Part shown: piece by piece, positions 9,101 to 16,899 of the stretch
Layout: every line of letters begins with the position of its first letter
Numbering within the stretch: position 1 is the first letter of the stretch
NCBI GenBank assembly: GCA_017500825.1
Contig: JAFVYB010000076.1
Span: 1-42,692, forward strand
Length of the DNA stretch: 42,692 nt
Direction: 5' to 3'
Source: Myxococcaceae bacterium
GTDB lineage: Bacteria > Myxococcota > Myxococcia > Myxococcales > UBA5297
The notes under the pieces: generated by a model
What the model was told of the DNA's origin: nothing
Databases searched by the model: none
The model's input: the letters and a program-made list of their open reading frames with translations, nothing else
Position numbers and translations under genes: made by a program

Positions 9101-9905
9101 CGAAGTAATACTCGCCGATGCGAATCCAGGCCTCGGGGACAAAGCGCGACGACGGGTATTTGGCGATCAGACGGTGGAAGGCGTCGCGGCTCTCGGAAAA
9201 CTCGCCCTGCTTTTCGAGGCAGTAGCCGAGCAGATAGTGACTCGCGTCGTTGTGCGCGTAGTTCGGGAAGGCGGTGATCAGGCGCTGATACAGCGAGATC
9301 GAGCCCTGGTAGCTCTGGCGCGGTTCCCTGGGGAAGCTGGCGATCTTGCCCTCGGCGGCGAGCGCGTATTGCTCTTCGAATTGAGCGAGGGCGACCAGGT
9401 AGTCGTCGTTCGTCTTCTCGTAATAGAGCTCGGCCAGGCGGAAGATGGCGTCTGGGCTGTAGCGCGGGTCGTCGGGATAGCGCCTGAGGAAGGCCTCAAA
9501 GGCGGCGATGGCCGCCAGTCGCTCCCGGCGCTCCGAAACCTCGATCTCGGAGACGGCGCGCTCATAGGCGTTGATCGTCTGAGCGCGGCGGTCGCCGTAT
9601 TTCTTGCGAATCAACGCGTCGATCTCGGCGCTGAAGTCCCTGGCTTCCGTCTCAAAGGCCACGACCACGTCCGACAGCTCGATGAGGTCGCGCTCCAGTC
9701 CGGGCGTGGAGGCGAACCCCTCGAAATAGCGGCGCGTGGCGCGATCCTGCGGCACTACCGGGCGCTTGTCGGTCCCGCTGTCAGGCGATGCGACCGCACT
9801 CTGGACAGTGGACAACCCTTCGGCGGGCGCGCCATCGGACGCCACGGCCACGGCGGGCGCAACCATCAGGAGAAGGAGGAGGGTGTCGGCGAAGAGGCGT
9901 CTCAT
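6156..9905 (-). CDS. Large exported TPR protein (AgmU/GltD-like)
   Basis: 1249 aa from the ATG at 9905, chosen because it directly precedes a signal peptide (MRRLFADTLLLLLMVAPAVA). An upstream in-frame ATG at 9989 lies inside the preceding gene and would bury that signal. The mature protein is almost entirely TPR/YbgF-like helical repeats with tell-tale motifs (AIFRLAELYYEK, HYLLGYCLEKQGEF, ALYKLGWVYYRLDDF, AAFGVVLARQ, ALNNLAVLLEALQRY). The last ~170 residues are acidic and disordered and carry two related short motifs, DFRLEDD and GFRIEEDF, the second at the extreme C-terminus. Size and repeat layout match periplasmic AgmU/GltD proteins of gliding and spore-coat machines. It lies 28 nt after the upstream TPR gene and overlaps the next gene's ATG, so it sits mid-operon. 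Confidence 0.8.
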   Translation of the reverse strand: MRRLFADTLLLLLMVAPAVAVASDGAPAEGLSTVQSAVASPDSGTDKRPVVPQDRATRRYFEGFASTPGLERDLIELSDVVVAFETEARDFSAEIDALIRKKYGDRRAQTINAYERAVSEIEVSERRERLAAIAAFEAFLRRYPDDPRYSPDAIFRLAELYYEKTNDDYLVALAQFEEQYALAAEGKIASFPREPRQSYQGSISLYQRLITAFPNYAHNDASHYLLGYCLEKQGEFSESRDAFHRLIAKYPSSRFVPEAWIRIGEYYFDAVSEPNALKQAAAAYAKAIEFPEHPLFDKALYKLGWVYYRLDDFGQAVETFVKLLDHYAAVAGARKSADDPLGGDLQNEALQYMAISLADDRWGSIERAEALFARIGERPWEAELWRRLGDVYGDQTKWSESIAAYRKNLEKAPLAPQAPQIHAKIVKGYESGLRDFDKAFEERELFVERYAPGGAWHEANQGNSKVLKEAEDLTEKGLYSSAIHHHQQAIEYASSGNAERARKSFEIAARVYASYLARFPHSKDAYELTFYLADCQYQSLDFTASAATYVKVRDFSGEKRFLAEAAFGVVLARQRELELRQTGETPEIPQVAMFTARDWPEGKPVQKRELHPMQAEFVAAIDTLLKLVPAHERAPQSAYRAAELFYLAEDFEEARRRFAELVSAYPDSEFATFASNLTLETFLITEDWVAVTAFTDALTSPDAQGRVRVDPNSESGRLLRDFGDNAMFKRAEQLMTAEAWDEAGELYEKLVARNEAYRFADKALNNAALCREKAHRFDSALRLYERIYREYPDSDLADLSLFRVAYNAENSYDFDKAVEHYQLLVEKYPDSTRREAALNNLAVLLEALQRYDESARQFIRFAQLFPKSEIAPRNLYKAALVYQKMGNCRRQNQALDDFIKRFSRDKEQSPLIVEAYKSIGDCWRKLGKEKQALRAFEDATREYAQRELDATAPQASEAAGEARFLLAEAEFAKWDAMQITGRSKALERSFMAKLTAAKSLQESYVDVLRFKSAEWILAASYRRGFIYERFAVSLVESPCPPDIKRAYGEEGCEMYRATLVDKVSGLENSAADLYEQTSEQCRRFALVDVPWCDRAEESLARLRSDRAVLKKARALTRSNVLYPTSFRTLDGKPNPIVPAVASQPAVMDAVPESTGASAQEATGVSQSTEGDFRLEDDGAQPVQPPLENADGAQGDRAEGEGQATAPQVAADGVSPREAGTRLDDEVPDAAPATTSDSQGQGGFRIEEDF

Positions 9906-9933
9906 GTGTGTTCCATCCGACCGAGGCCAGGCG

Positions 9934-12288
9934 TCACTGCGCCTCGGTGAGCGCCTCCCTGAAGTCGAGCTCAAGCTCCTTGAGTTCACCGTCTTTCTGG
10001 CTTGAGAGGTCCTGAATCTGTTCGGTGAACTTCTGCTTGCGCGTCCAGGCGATGTCGACGAGCCCGACCTCGGCCTTGATCATCGCGTCGTAGAAGCGGC
10101 CGAGGACCTTGCGGAAGCTCTCGTAGGCGATGGATCCGATGAGCCCGCGCGCGCCGGTGGCGTTGGCAAGGCTCCGCTGTTGGAAAGCTTCGAGCTGGCT
10201 GACCTCCTGAATGACCTGGCGCTTCATCTCTGCGGCCTGCGCGTCGATGCGCGATCCCAAAAGAGAGCGTGCCTCTTCCGTGCGCTTGCCGAGGCTGTCG
10301 ATCGCGGCGTGGAGTCGATCCAGCGCGGCCGCGGGCAACGCGCCTCCCGACGTGAGCGCCCGCAACTTGCGCGTCTCGTCCCGCTCTTCGGTGAGGACGC
10401 GGGCGTAACGCCCTCGCAGCGCGGCGTCATCTGGCCGCAAAAGGTCGATCTGAACCCTGGCGTCGCTCGCCGCCCGCTTCTTCTGGCGGACGCTTTCGCG
10501 CAGGGATTCGGCCACGGCGCGCTCGGAAGTCAGCTGCCGCGTGAAATCGGCGCGCGCGTCGGCGGGCAGCTCTTTGGTGTCGCGCAGGAGTTTGTCGATG
10601 GCCGTCTGAATGGCGAAAAGGCTCTCCACCTCAATGCCGACGCGATGGGCTGCCTGTTCGAGCGTTCGAACACGCCCGGTGAGGGAGGTGCGCCAGGAGG
10701 CGAACTCGGCCTCGCTCTGCGGCAGCCGCTCAAGCTCCGACTCGATCTCTGAACGCGTCGCCCGCAGCGCCTTCAACCGCTCCACCACTGCCTGCGCCTC
10801 GCCCGCTTTGGCCTGTGACATGAGCGCCGCCTGTTCAAACTCGACGAGCTCCCGCCGGAGCTGCATCAGCCCCGTGTCCACGGCGTCCGCCTGAGAAAAT
10901 CCCTTCTGAAAAAAGGGAAAGAGCTCGCCACGACGCTCTTCGAGCCGCTCGATGAGGAGCTTCGCGACCTTGAAGGACTCGTCGATGGCCTGGCGCGTCT
11001 CGTCGATGTCGGTGGTGATGCGAACGGCCTCGGCAATCTCGCGCTCGGTGGTGGCCCAGGGGATGGCGAACTTGGGCAGGAAGAGTTCGAGGTCGAAGGT
11101 CTTGTTCGAGTTTTGGATGACCGTCTGAAAGAACTCGACCGGGTCCTGATGGGCGTTCAGGCGCGAGGCCAAATCGTCATGCGCCGGCTGAAACTTGTCG
11201 ATCACGCCGCGGTAGGCGGTCCCCGCCTCGTCGAACTGGCCGAGCAAAAGATACAGGTGCCCCTGCAGGACGAGGGCATCGGTGGCGATCAGGGAGTCGG
11301 GCGCCGTCGCGACCAGGCGTTCACAGGCCTGCAGCGCCTTGCGGTAATCCTCGCGATCGCCCTCGGCCTTGGCGCGCCGCACATGCGCCCACGCAATCTC
11401 GTAGAGCGCCTCGACAAAGGCGTCCGAGCGGTAGTCGATGTATTGGTAGCGGTCGATGGCCTCGCTGAATCGCCCCTGCTCCAGAAAGATGCGCCCCAGC
11501 GCCAGATGCGCCTGCTCCTGGACAAGACCGGCGGCGAGTGTGGTTGGCGCGAGCGCGATCAGCGCCTGGAACGACGAAATGGCCGCCTCCAGATCGCCTC
11601 GCTGAACGGCGAGCACCCCGCGGAAGTAGTGCGCCTGATGGACGAACGCGCCGCCTGCCTGGATGACGTTCGAAAAGAGCTCTTCAGCGCGCCTCTGACG
11701 CTCGTTCTCAGGCAGGTCAGTCCGGCCAAAGAACCATTTGCCGTAGGCGTAGGCCACCTCGGAAGGCAGCGCGCCGCCGGGTCCCTGCAGCTGGCGGATG
11801 TGGCGATCGATGCCGCTGAAGTCGCCAAAACGCGCGCTCAGCTCGATGGAACGAAGGAGCGCCTCGCGAAAATGCCGTCCCCGCTTCCCGCGCACCCCCA
11901 GATATTCGCGGAAGTAGAGCCGCGCGCCCTGAAAGCCCTGCTGCTGATAGAGCGCCTCCGCCAGCATGTAGAGCGACTCGGTGAACTCGGGCATGCGCGC
12001 GAAGGTCTCGTTGCCGACGAGGTCGTAGAACAGGACGCTGGCCGACTCGTAGTTCTGCAGCAGGAACTGCAGTTCCGCGTCGGAGAAGCGCTTACGCAGC
12101 GCGCCCTGCTCTCCGGCATCGGGCGTGTCCATGTAGAGCCGCTCGACGATCTCCAGCTGGCGCTCAAGATCGCGGAGCTTCGCTTCGAAGGACTCCAGCT
12201 CGGCAGAAGATGGCGCGGCATAGGCAAAAGTCGCGGCGCAGGGCATGAGCAGGAGCGCGAATGCGAGGCTGGAGAGAGATCGTCTCAT
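9934..12288 (-). CDS. Exported TPR/coiled-coil protein (GltC-like candidate)
   Basis: 784 aa from the ATG at 12288, which opens a clear signal peptide (MRRSLSSLAFALLLMPCAA, cleavage near AYA). The in-frame start 96 bases upstream would add an arginine-rich leader running into the preceding gene. Residues ~35-400 contain TPR-type helical pairs (LYMLAEALYQQQGFQGA, AHLALGRIFLEQGRFSEA, ALVLQGHLYLLLGQFDEA). Residues ~420-740 are long amphipathic coiled coil (IESELERLPQSEAEFASW, RQLTSERAVAESLRESVR). The protein is probably periplasmic and structural. It starts 28 nt after the first gene of the operon and ends 28 nt before the AgmU-like gene. The GltC comparison rests on architecture only. Confidence 0.75.
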   Translation of the reverse strand: MRRSLSSLAFALLLMPCAATFAYAAPSSAELESFEAKLRDLERQLEIVERLYMDTPDAGEQGALRKRFSDAELQFLLQNYESASVLFYDLVGNETFARMPEFTESLYMLAEALYQQQGFQGARLYFREYLGVRGKRGRHFREALLRSIELSARFGDFSGIDRHIRQLQGPGGALPSEVAYAYGKWFFGRTDLPENERQRRAEELFSNVIQAGGAFVHQAHYFRGVLAVQRGDLEAAISSFQALIALAPTTLAAGLVQEQAHLALGRIFLEQGRFSEAIDRYQYIDYRSDAFVEALYEIAWAHVRRAKAEGDREDYRKALQACERLVATAPDSLIATDALVLQGHLYLLLGQFDEAGTAYRGVIDKFQPAHDDLASRLNAHQDPVEFFQTVIQNSNKTFDLELFLPKFAIPWATTEREIAEAVRITTDIDETRQAIDESFKVAKLLIERLEERRGELFPFFQKGFSQADAVDTGLMQLRRELVEFEQAALMSQAKAGEAQAVVERLKALRATRSEIESELERLPQSEAEFASWRTSLTGRVRTLEQAAHRVGIEVESLFAIQTAIDKLLRDTKELPADARADFTRQLTSERAVAESLRESVRQKKRAASDARVQIDLLRPDDAALRGRYARVLTEERDETRKLRALTSGGALPAAALDRLHAAIDSLGKRTEEARSLLGSRIDAQAAEMKRQVIQEVSQLEAFQQRSLANATGARGLIGSIAYESFRKVLGRFYDAMIKAEVGLVDIAWTRKQKFTEQIQDLSSQKDGELKELELDFREALTEAQ

Positions 12289-12316
12289 GGGGACACTGGC
12301 GGAAGGGGGCGTCACG

Positions 12317-13126
12317 TCACTTCGAGCTTGCAGAGGCCGTGTCAGCGCCGACCGTCGCCGCGTCCGCCGCCTTGGGGGCGACATCGTCGATCAGGTTCAT
12401 TTCGTAGCGGATGGCGGGGCGATCCTTCAGATCGGTGGTGAAGTTGCCCTGTTCAAAGGCGACGATCTTCAGGTGGGTGACGCGCCCTGGCTCCGCGTCG
12501 AAGGTGTGGCTCGACTGCACTTTGAATTTGTATCCGTCGAGATACTTGAAGACGCCGAAGCCATGTCCCCGGAACTGGAGCTGGACGACGAGCTGATGCG
12601 GGCCAGGAAGGATGCGACCGTTGAAGATCTCGATCTCCTCCTGATCGCCGAGCGCGCCATCGCCGAGGTCGACGCGGGTGAAGATCGGCGCCCCGTCGAG
12701 CGCGTAGGCAGCCGACTCCAGGACAAAGGCGCCGCCCATCTCATTGCGGTGGACGAGGAGCGCTTTCGCCCCCTGCCCGACCGAGGTGCCGCCGAGAATC
12801 GACTCCTGAAGGAGGAAGAGGCGGGCCCTGGTGCGGAAGACCTGTTCTTTGAGGTCGGTGACCTGCTCCTCCATGGTCCGCACGCGTCGCAAAAACTCCT
12901 CGTCGCCAGCGGAGCGATCGACAGGCTGCGGCGTGGCTTGCTGGGACACCGATTCGCCGGACGATCCGTCAGCCGACTCTTGAGCCGTCTGCTGGGTCAC
13001 GACTTGGCTGTCCGCGCCCCGGGTATCGCCGTCGCCCTCTAAATGAGCGGCTTCGTCCGCCAGCGCAGGGACGGCGCTCGTGATTGACAGACAAGCGGCC
13101 AAGAAGAGCGAGGGAAGAGCGCGCAC
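12317..13126 (-). CDS. Exported coiled-coil/beta protein, first gene of the TPR operon
   Basis: 269 aa from a GTG at 13126. The GTG has an AAGGA site 7 nt upstream and begins a normal signal peptide (RALPSLFLAACLSITS, cleavage near ALA). A longer ATG start at 13198 is rejected because it lies upstream of the transcription start predicted from the promoter at 13189-13217. After a low-complexity linker there is a short coiled coil (DEEFLRRVRTMEEQV) leading into FLLQESILGG. The C-terminal half is beta-rich (LPGPHQLVVQLQFRGHGFG, KFKVQSSHTFDA). I recall homologues in myxobacteria carrying a misleading acyltransferase annotation; no acyltransferase motif is visible. It is likely an accessory periplasmic component of the TPR machine. 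Confidence 0.7.
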   Translation of the reverse strand: MRALPSLFLAACLSITSAVPALADEAAHLEGDGDTRGADSQVVTQQTAQESADGSSGESVSQQATPQPVDRSAGDEEFLRRVRTMEEQVTDLKEQVFRTRARLFLLQESILGGTSVGQGAKALLVHRNEMGGAFVLESAAYALDGAPIFTRVDLGDGALGDQEEIEIFNGRILPGPHQLVVQLQFRGHGFGVFKYLDGYKFKVQSSHTFDAEPGRVTHLKIVAFEQGNFTTDLKDRPAIRYEMNLIDDVAPKAADAATVGADTASASSK

Positions 13127-13188
13127 GAAGGGATCCTTTTCAAACGGTTCCAGGCCGAGGCCATCGGCCCCCCAAAAAAAAGCGCGCC

Positions 13189-13217
13189 TCCCTAGCACCG
13201 GACTTTGGGTGTGTCAA
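13189..13217 (-). promoter_or_regulatory. Sigma70-type promoter of the TPR envelope operon
   Basis: On the minus strand a perfect -35 TTGACA (13217-13212) is followed after 17 bp by TAGGGA (13194-13189). Transcription would begin near 13182, giving a ~55-nt leader before the GTG at 13126. This supports the short start of the first gene. Confidence 0.6.
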
Positions 13218-13347
13218 AGCGGCGACTGGCGCCGAATCGCCTCTCTTGGACCGGGTGACGCCGCTCTCTCCGTCCGCTTCAAGACATCGCCCAACAACTC
13301 ACACAGACCCACAGCACCCGCCAAGTCCACCACGCGCCATGCTGAAA

Positions 13348-13377
13348 TTGGACAGGGCCAACCGAGCGCCATAGGGT
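13348..13377 (+). promoter_or_regulatory. Candidate promoter for rel/spoT
   Basis: TTGGAC and TAGGGT are separated by 18 bp in the 333-bp divergent region, about 80 bp upstream of the rel start. The match to a housekeeping promoter is moderate. Apart from this and the minus-strand promoter, the divergent gap shows only A- and T-runs. Confidence 0.3.
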
Positions 13378-13459
13378 GCGCGCTTTTTTTGACGCAAAAG
13401 ACCGCGCGGTCCCAGGCAGAGCGGGCCGCATTCCCTCCCCTTAAAGCCCTCGGTGCCCC

Positions 13460-15640
13460 ATGCTCCGGCTCAACGACATCCTCGACCGGGTCCAGCAATA
13501 CAATCCCGACGCCGACCTCGACATCATCAAGAAGGCTTACGTCTACAGCGCGAAGGTCCATCAGGGGCAGATGCGCAAGTCGGGCGAGCCCTACCTCATC
13601 CATCCGCTGGAGGTGGCCGGCATCCTGACGCAGCTCAAGCTCGACGAGGCGTCGATCGTCACCGGCCTGTTGCACGACACGATCGAGGACACGCTGACGA
13701 CGATGGACGACATCACCGACCTGTTCGGCGCCGAGGTGGCCCAGCTCGTCGACGGCGTCACCAAGCTCTCCCAGCTGTCCGCCAACGTCTCCCAGGAAGA
13801 GAAACAGGCGGAAAACTTCCGCAAGATGATCGTCGCCATGGCGCGCGACATCCGCGTGATTCTCGTCAAGCTGGCCGACCGCTCGCACAACATGCGCACT
13901 CTGGAGCACATGATCCCGGAGAAGCAGAAGCGCATCGCGCAGGAGACGCTCGACATCTACGCGCCCCTCGCCAACCGCCTCGGCATCGGCTGGATCAAGC
14001 AGGACCTCGAAGACCTCTCCTTTAAGTATCTGCGCCCAACCGACTACCAAGACCTACATGAGCGCGTGGAGAAGAAGAAAAAGGCCAGCGAAAAATACAT
14101 CGAGGAAGTCCAGGCGATCCTGCGCGCCAAGCTGGCCGAGAACAACCTCTCGTGTCTCCAGGTCCAGGGGCGCTTCAAGAACCTCTACAGCATCTATAAG
14201 AAGATGCGGGCCGGGGGTATCGAGTTCGACCAGATCCACGATGTCATCGCCTTCCGCCTGATCATGAAGTCGATGCCCGCCTGCTACGAGGCGCTGGGGC
14301 TCGTCCACACGCTCTGGAAGCCACTGCCGGGTCGTTTCAAGGACTACATCGCCATACCCAAGCCCAATATGTATCAGTCGCTGCACACGACGGTGATTGG
14401 GCCCTTTGGCGACCGTCTCGAAGTGCAGATCCGCACCGACGAGATGCACCGCATCGCCGAGGAGGGCATCGCGGCGCACTGGGCTTACAAGGAGGGGCGG
14501 GCCAGCGGCGCGGGCGACGACGCCAAGAAGTTCGCCTGGCTGCGTCAGCTCATGGAGTGGGTGCGCGGCCTCAAAGACCCCAAGGAATTCCTCGACGCCT
14601 TCAAAGGCGATCTCTTCACCGACGAAATTTACGTCTTCACGCCCGCCAACGACGTGAAGTCGCTGCCTGTCGGCGCTACGCCGGTCGACTTCGCCTACGC
14701 CATCCACTCGGACATCGGCGACCGCTGCGTCGGGGCCAAGGTCGACGGCAAGATCGTCCCGCTGCGCTACAAGCTGAAGAACGGCGACACAGTCGAGGTG
14801 ATGACGAGCCCCAACTCGCACCCCTCCAAGGATTGGCTGAGCTTCGTCAAGACGAGCCGGGCCCTGGCGCGCATCCGCGGCTACATCAAGGAGCAGCAGC
14901 GCGAGCAGAGCCTGGAGCTCGGCAGAAACCTCACCGAACGCGAGCTCAAGCGCTTCAACGTCTCGCTCAACAAGCTGATCAAGACGGGCGACTTCAAGAA
15001 GACGGCGGAGGCGCTCGGCTACCGCACGGAGGAGGCGCTGCTCGTGGCGGTTGGTTACGGCAAGGTGCTGCCGACGCAGATCCTCGCCAAACACGTCCCG
15101 CCGGAGAAACTCGCGGACAAGGAGGCGGTCGGCGTGCCGCGTCCCGCAGAGCAGGAAGAGGGCGCCTTCACCAAGATCATCAACAAGGTGACGAACCGCA
15201 GCGCCAAGTCGGGCGTCCGCATCAACGGCATCGACGACGCGCTCGTCATCTTCGGTCGCTGCTGTGGCCCGGTGCCGGGCGATCCGATCATCGGCTTCAT
15301 CACCCGCGGGCGCGGCATCACCGTCCACACCGCCTCCTGCGACAAGGTCCTGGCCACCGATCCCAACCGCCGCATCGAGGTCACCTGGGATGTCAAGCCC
15401 GACTTCACCCGCCCCGTGACGCTGCGCATCATGACCACCGACCGCGCCGGCATGATCGCCGACATCTCCACCGCCTTCAGCCAAAAGGGTGTGAGCATCG
15501 TCCAGGCGAACTGCCGCGTGACGACCGACGACCGCGCCGTCAACACCTTCGAGGTCAAGATCTCCAACCTCAAGCAGCTCGACGAGCTCAAGAACGCCAT
15601 CGAGCGCATCCCCGGGGTCATCGAGGTGATGCGTTCCTGA
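13460..15640 (+). CDS. relA: Bifunctional (p)ppGpp synthetase/hydrolase (Rel/SpoT family)
   Basis: 726 aa, usual length for a long RSH enzyme of the stringent response. The N-terminal HD hydrolase domain is intact (HPLEVAGIL; GLLHDTIEDT with His72-Asp73). The synthetase domain follows, with RFKDYIAIPKPN and YQSLHTTV. Arg292-Phe-Lys-Asp295 is the RxKD form typical of bifunctional enzymes rather than the ExDD form of synthetase-only RelA. A TGS domain (VFTPANDVKSLPVGATPVDF), a conserved-Cys region (FGRCCGPVPGD) and a C-terminal ACT domain (RIMTTDRAGMIADI) complete the protein. It probably both makes and degrades (p)ppGpp in the cytoplasm, docking on ribosomes through the C-terminal half. It stands alone, divergent from the TPR operon, and ends at a terminator. 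Confidence 0.95.
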   Translation: MLRLNDILDRVQQYNPDADLDIIKKAYVYSAKVHQGQMRKSGEPYLIHPLEVAGILTQLKLDEASIVTGLLHDTIEDTLTTMDDITDLFGAEVAQLVDGVTKLSQLSANVSQEEKQAENFRKMIVAMARDIRVILVKLADRSHNMRTLEHMIPEKQKRIAQETLDIYAPLANRLGIGWIKQDLEDLSFKYLRPTDYQDLHERVEKKKKASEKYIEEVQAILRAKLAENNLSCLQVQGRFKNLYSIYKKMRAGGIEFDQIHDVIAFRLIMKSMPACYEALGLVHTLWKPLPGRFKDYIAIPKPNMYQSLHTTVIGPFGDRLEVQIRTDEMHRIAEEGIAAHWAYKEGRASGAGDDAKKFAWLRQLMEWVRGLKDPKEFLDAFKGDLFTDEIYVFTPANDVKSLPVGATPVDFAYAIHSDIGDRCVGAKVDGKIVPLRYKLKNGDTVEVMTSPNSHPSKDWLSFVKTSRALARIRGYIKEQQREQSLELGRNLTERELKRFNVSLNKLIKTGDFKKTAEALGYRTEEALLVAVGYGKVLPTQILAKHVPPEKLADKEAVGVPRPAEQEEGAFTKIINKVTNRSAKSGVRINGIDDALVIFGRCCGPVPGDPIIGFITRGRGITVHTASCDKVLATDPNRRIEVTWDVKPDFTRPVTLRIMTTDRAGMIADISTAFSQKGVSIVQANCRVTTDDRAVNTFEVKISNLKQLDELKNAIERIPGVIEVMRS

Positions 15641-15675
15641 GCGGCCGACTCCTTCCCCTGACCTTCGGGCTTTCC

Positions 15676-15714
15676 AAGAGGCGTCGCGCGACCTGCGCGG
15701 CGTCTTTTGATTTT
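15676..15714 (+). terminator. Intrinsic terminator after rel/spoT
   Basis: A 10-bp GC-rich stem (15680-15689 with 15695-15704, two G-U pairs, 5-nt loop) extends through AAGA/TTTT and is followed by TTTTGATTTT. Confidence 0.65.
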
Positions 15715-15894
15715 CAGCGCCAGCCCGCCTTCAGCGACCGCGATTCGGCATTCGAGAATAAGGCGCGTCCACGGCCGCTGATCCGCCCCACGCGCCCTCG
15801 GCCGCGTTTAACCGCGATCGGCAGGTGGTGTTTGGCGCGCGCTTTCGAGAAGCGCTTCGGCGAAGCCCGAAACGCGATTGGAAAGGACGGTCTC

Positions 15895-16620
15895 ATGAAC
15901 CTGAAAACAACGCTCAGCGCCCTCTGCATGACCATGGCGTTTGCCGGTGGCGCCCTGGCTTCGCCGCCCCATCACCACCGGGGCCCGCCGCCACCGCTGC
16001 CGGGCGGACCTGCCTGCGACCTGCCCTCCGAGGTGCTCGCGCTGCGCCAGGAGATCGCGGCGATCAAGCTCGATCTCGCCTTGTCCCTGAGTGCTGAACA
16101 GGCGCGCGCCATCCACGCGATCGCTCTTCAGGCGCAGGCCCGCAAAGACGCCATCGAGGCCGAGAAAAAATCGCGTGAACCCCTGCTCATCGCGGCGATG
16201 ACGGCCGCCCGCGACGACCTGAAGCGCGACGGCAAGGTCTCGGAGTCGACGGCCCAAAAGCTGCGCGAGGCCAGAGGCAAAAGCGATTTCCGCGCCATTC
16301 ACGAGGAGTTTGAGTCGATGCGCGCGCAAGTCGACGCCCTCCTCACGGATGAGCAGCGAGAGGCCTTCGCCACGTTCGATCCAAGGCCGCTGGCGAACGA
16401 TCGTCCCCCGCGCCCGCCGCCACCGCCTCCTGGCGCCTGGCACGGCTCACATCCCCCGCCGCCACCTCCCGACGGCTGGCAAGGTGGACCACCGCCGTTC
16501 CCGCCCGACGGGCAAATGCCGCCGCGGCCGCCACCTCAAATGCATCGCCACAAGCCCGGCGCCTCGATGATGCTGCTCTCCGAGGAGTTCATCCCCTTCC
16601 TCGAAGCCCGCATGAAATGA
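15895..16620 (+). CDS. Spy/CpxP-like periplasmic LTxxQ protein with Pro/His-rich tail
   Basis: 241 aa from the ATG at 15895, which has an AAAGGA site 7 nt upstream and opens a signal peptide (LKTTLSALCMTMAFAGGALA). The mature protein starts HHHRGPPPP, then has an all-helical core (~residues 40-160). The core holds two LTxxQ-like motifs, LSLSAEQ and LLTDEQREAF, the hallmark of Spy/CpxP/CnrX periplasmic chaperones and metal sensors. Residues ~165-225 are proline-rich with scattered His (HGSHPPPPPPDG, MHRHKPG). A role in envelope stress or metal binding is likely, but no adjacent sigma factor or two-component gene is present. The upstream in-frame extension crosses rel in another frame and is not real. 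Confidence 0.75.
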   Translation: MNLKTTLSALCMTMAFAGGALASPPHHHRGPPPPLPGGPACDLPSEVLALRQEIAAIKLDLALSLSAEQARAIHAIALQAQARKDAIEAEKKSREPLLIAAMTAARDDLKRDGKVSESTAQKLREARGKSDFRAIHEEFESMRAQVDALLTDEQREAFATFDPRPLANDRPPRPPPPPPGAWHGSHPPPPPPDGWQGGPPPFPPDGQMPPRPPPQMHRHKPGASMMLLSEEFIPFLEARMK

Positions 16621-16668
16621 CTTTCGCAGCATCGAGCGTGGTGCCCTCCCTGTCGTCGCGCTCGGTGG

Positions 16669-16704
16669 ACGCCCTCTCCAATTCCGGAGAGGGTGTTTTT
16701 TTTT
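16669..16704 (+). terminator. Strong intrinsic terminator after the Spy-like gene
   Basis: CCCTCTCC pairs perfectly with GGAGAGGG around a 6-nt AATTCC loop, the stem extends three more pairs outward, and a run of nine T follows. Confidence 0.85.
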
Positions 16705-16766
16705 GAAGGAGGGCCAGGCGTTCGCGCCGCCACGCCCATGTCTCTGACGAGGCCGTCAGCCGCGCG

Positions 16767-16795
16767 TTGACGCCGTCGGACGCGCTCCCTATTTT
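16767..16795 (+). promoter_or_regulatory. Sigma70-type promoter of glmU
   Basis: TTGACG, a 17-bp spacer, then TATTTT. It lies ~105 bp before the glmU ATG and directly after the preceding terminator, so glmU starts its own transcription unit with a ~98-nt leader. Confidence 0.6.
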
Positions 16796-16899
16796 GCCGC
16801 GCCCTTAAACACCGCACTCCCGATTCAGGGAAAACACCCCGGCGCGCCGCCTCCTGACCCAAGGAGCCGGACGCCGTTTTTTTTGGAGCGACAGCCGCC

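Noticed and set aside
7446..9950. 834-codon plus-strand frame opposite the large TPR gene
   Set aside because: The residue mix is a mirror of the TPR codons with no motifs; the minus-strand protein has a signal peptide and repeated TPRs.
14557..15894. Upstream extension of the Spy-like protein (687 codons in total)
   Set aside because: The extension overlaps rel/spoT in another frame and is Arg/Gln-rich; the real start at 15895 has a ribosome site and signal peptide.
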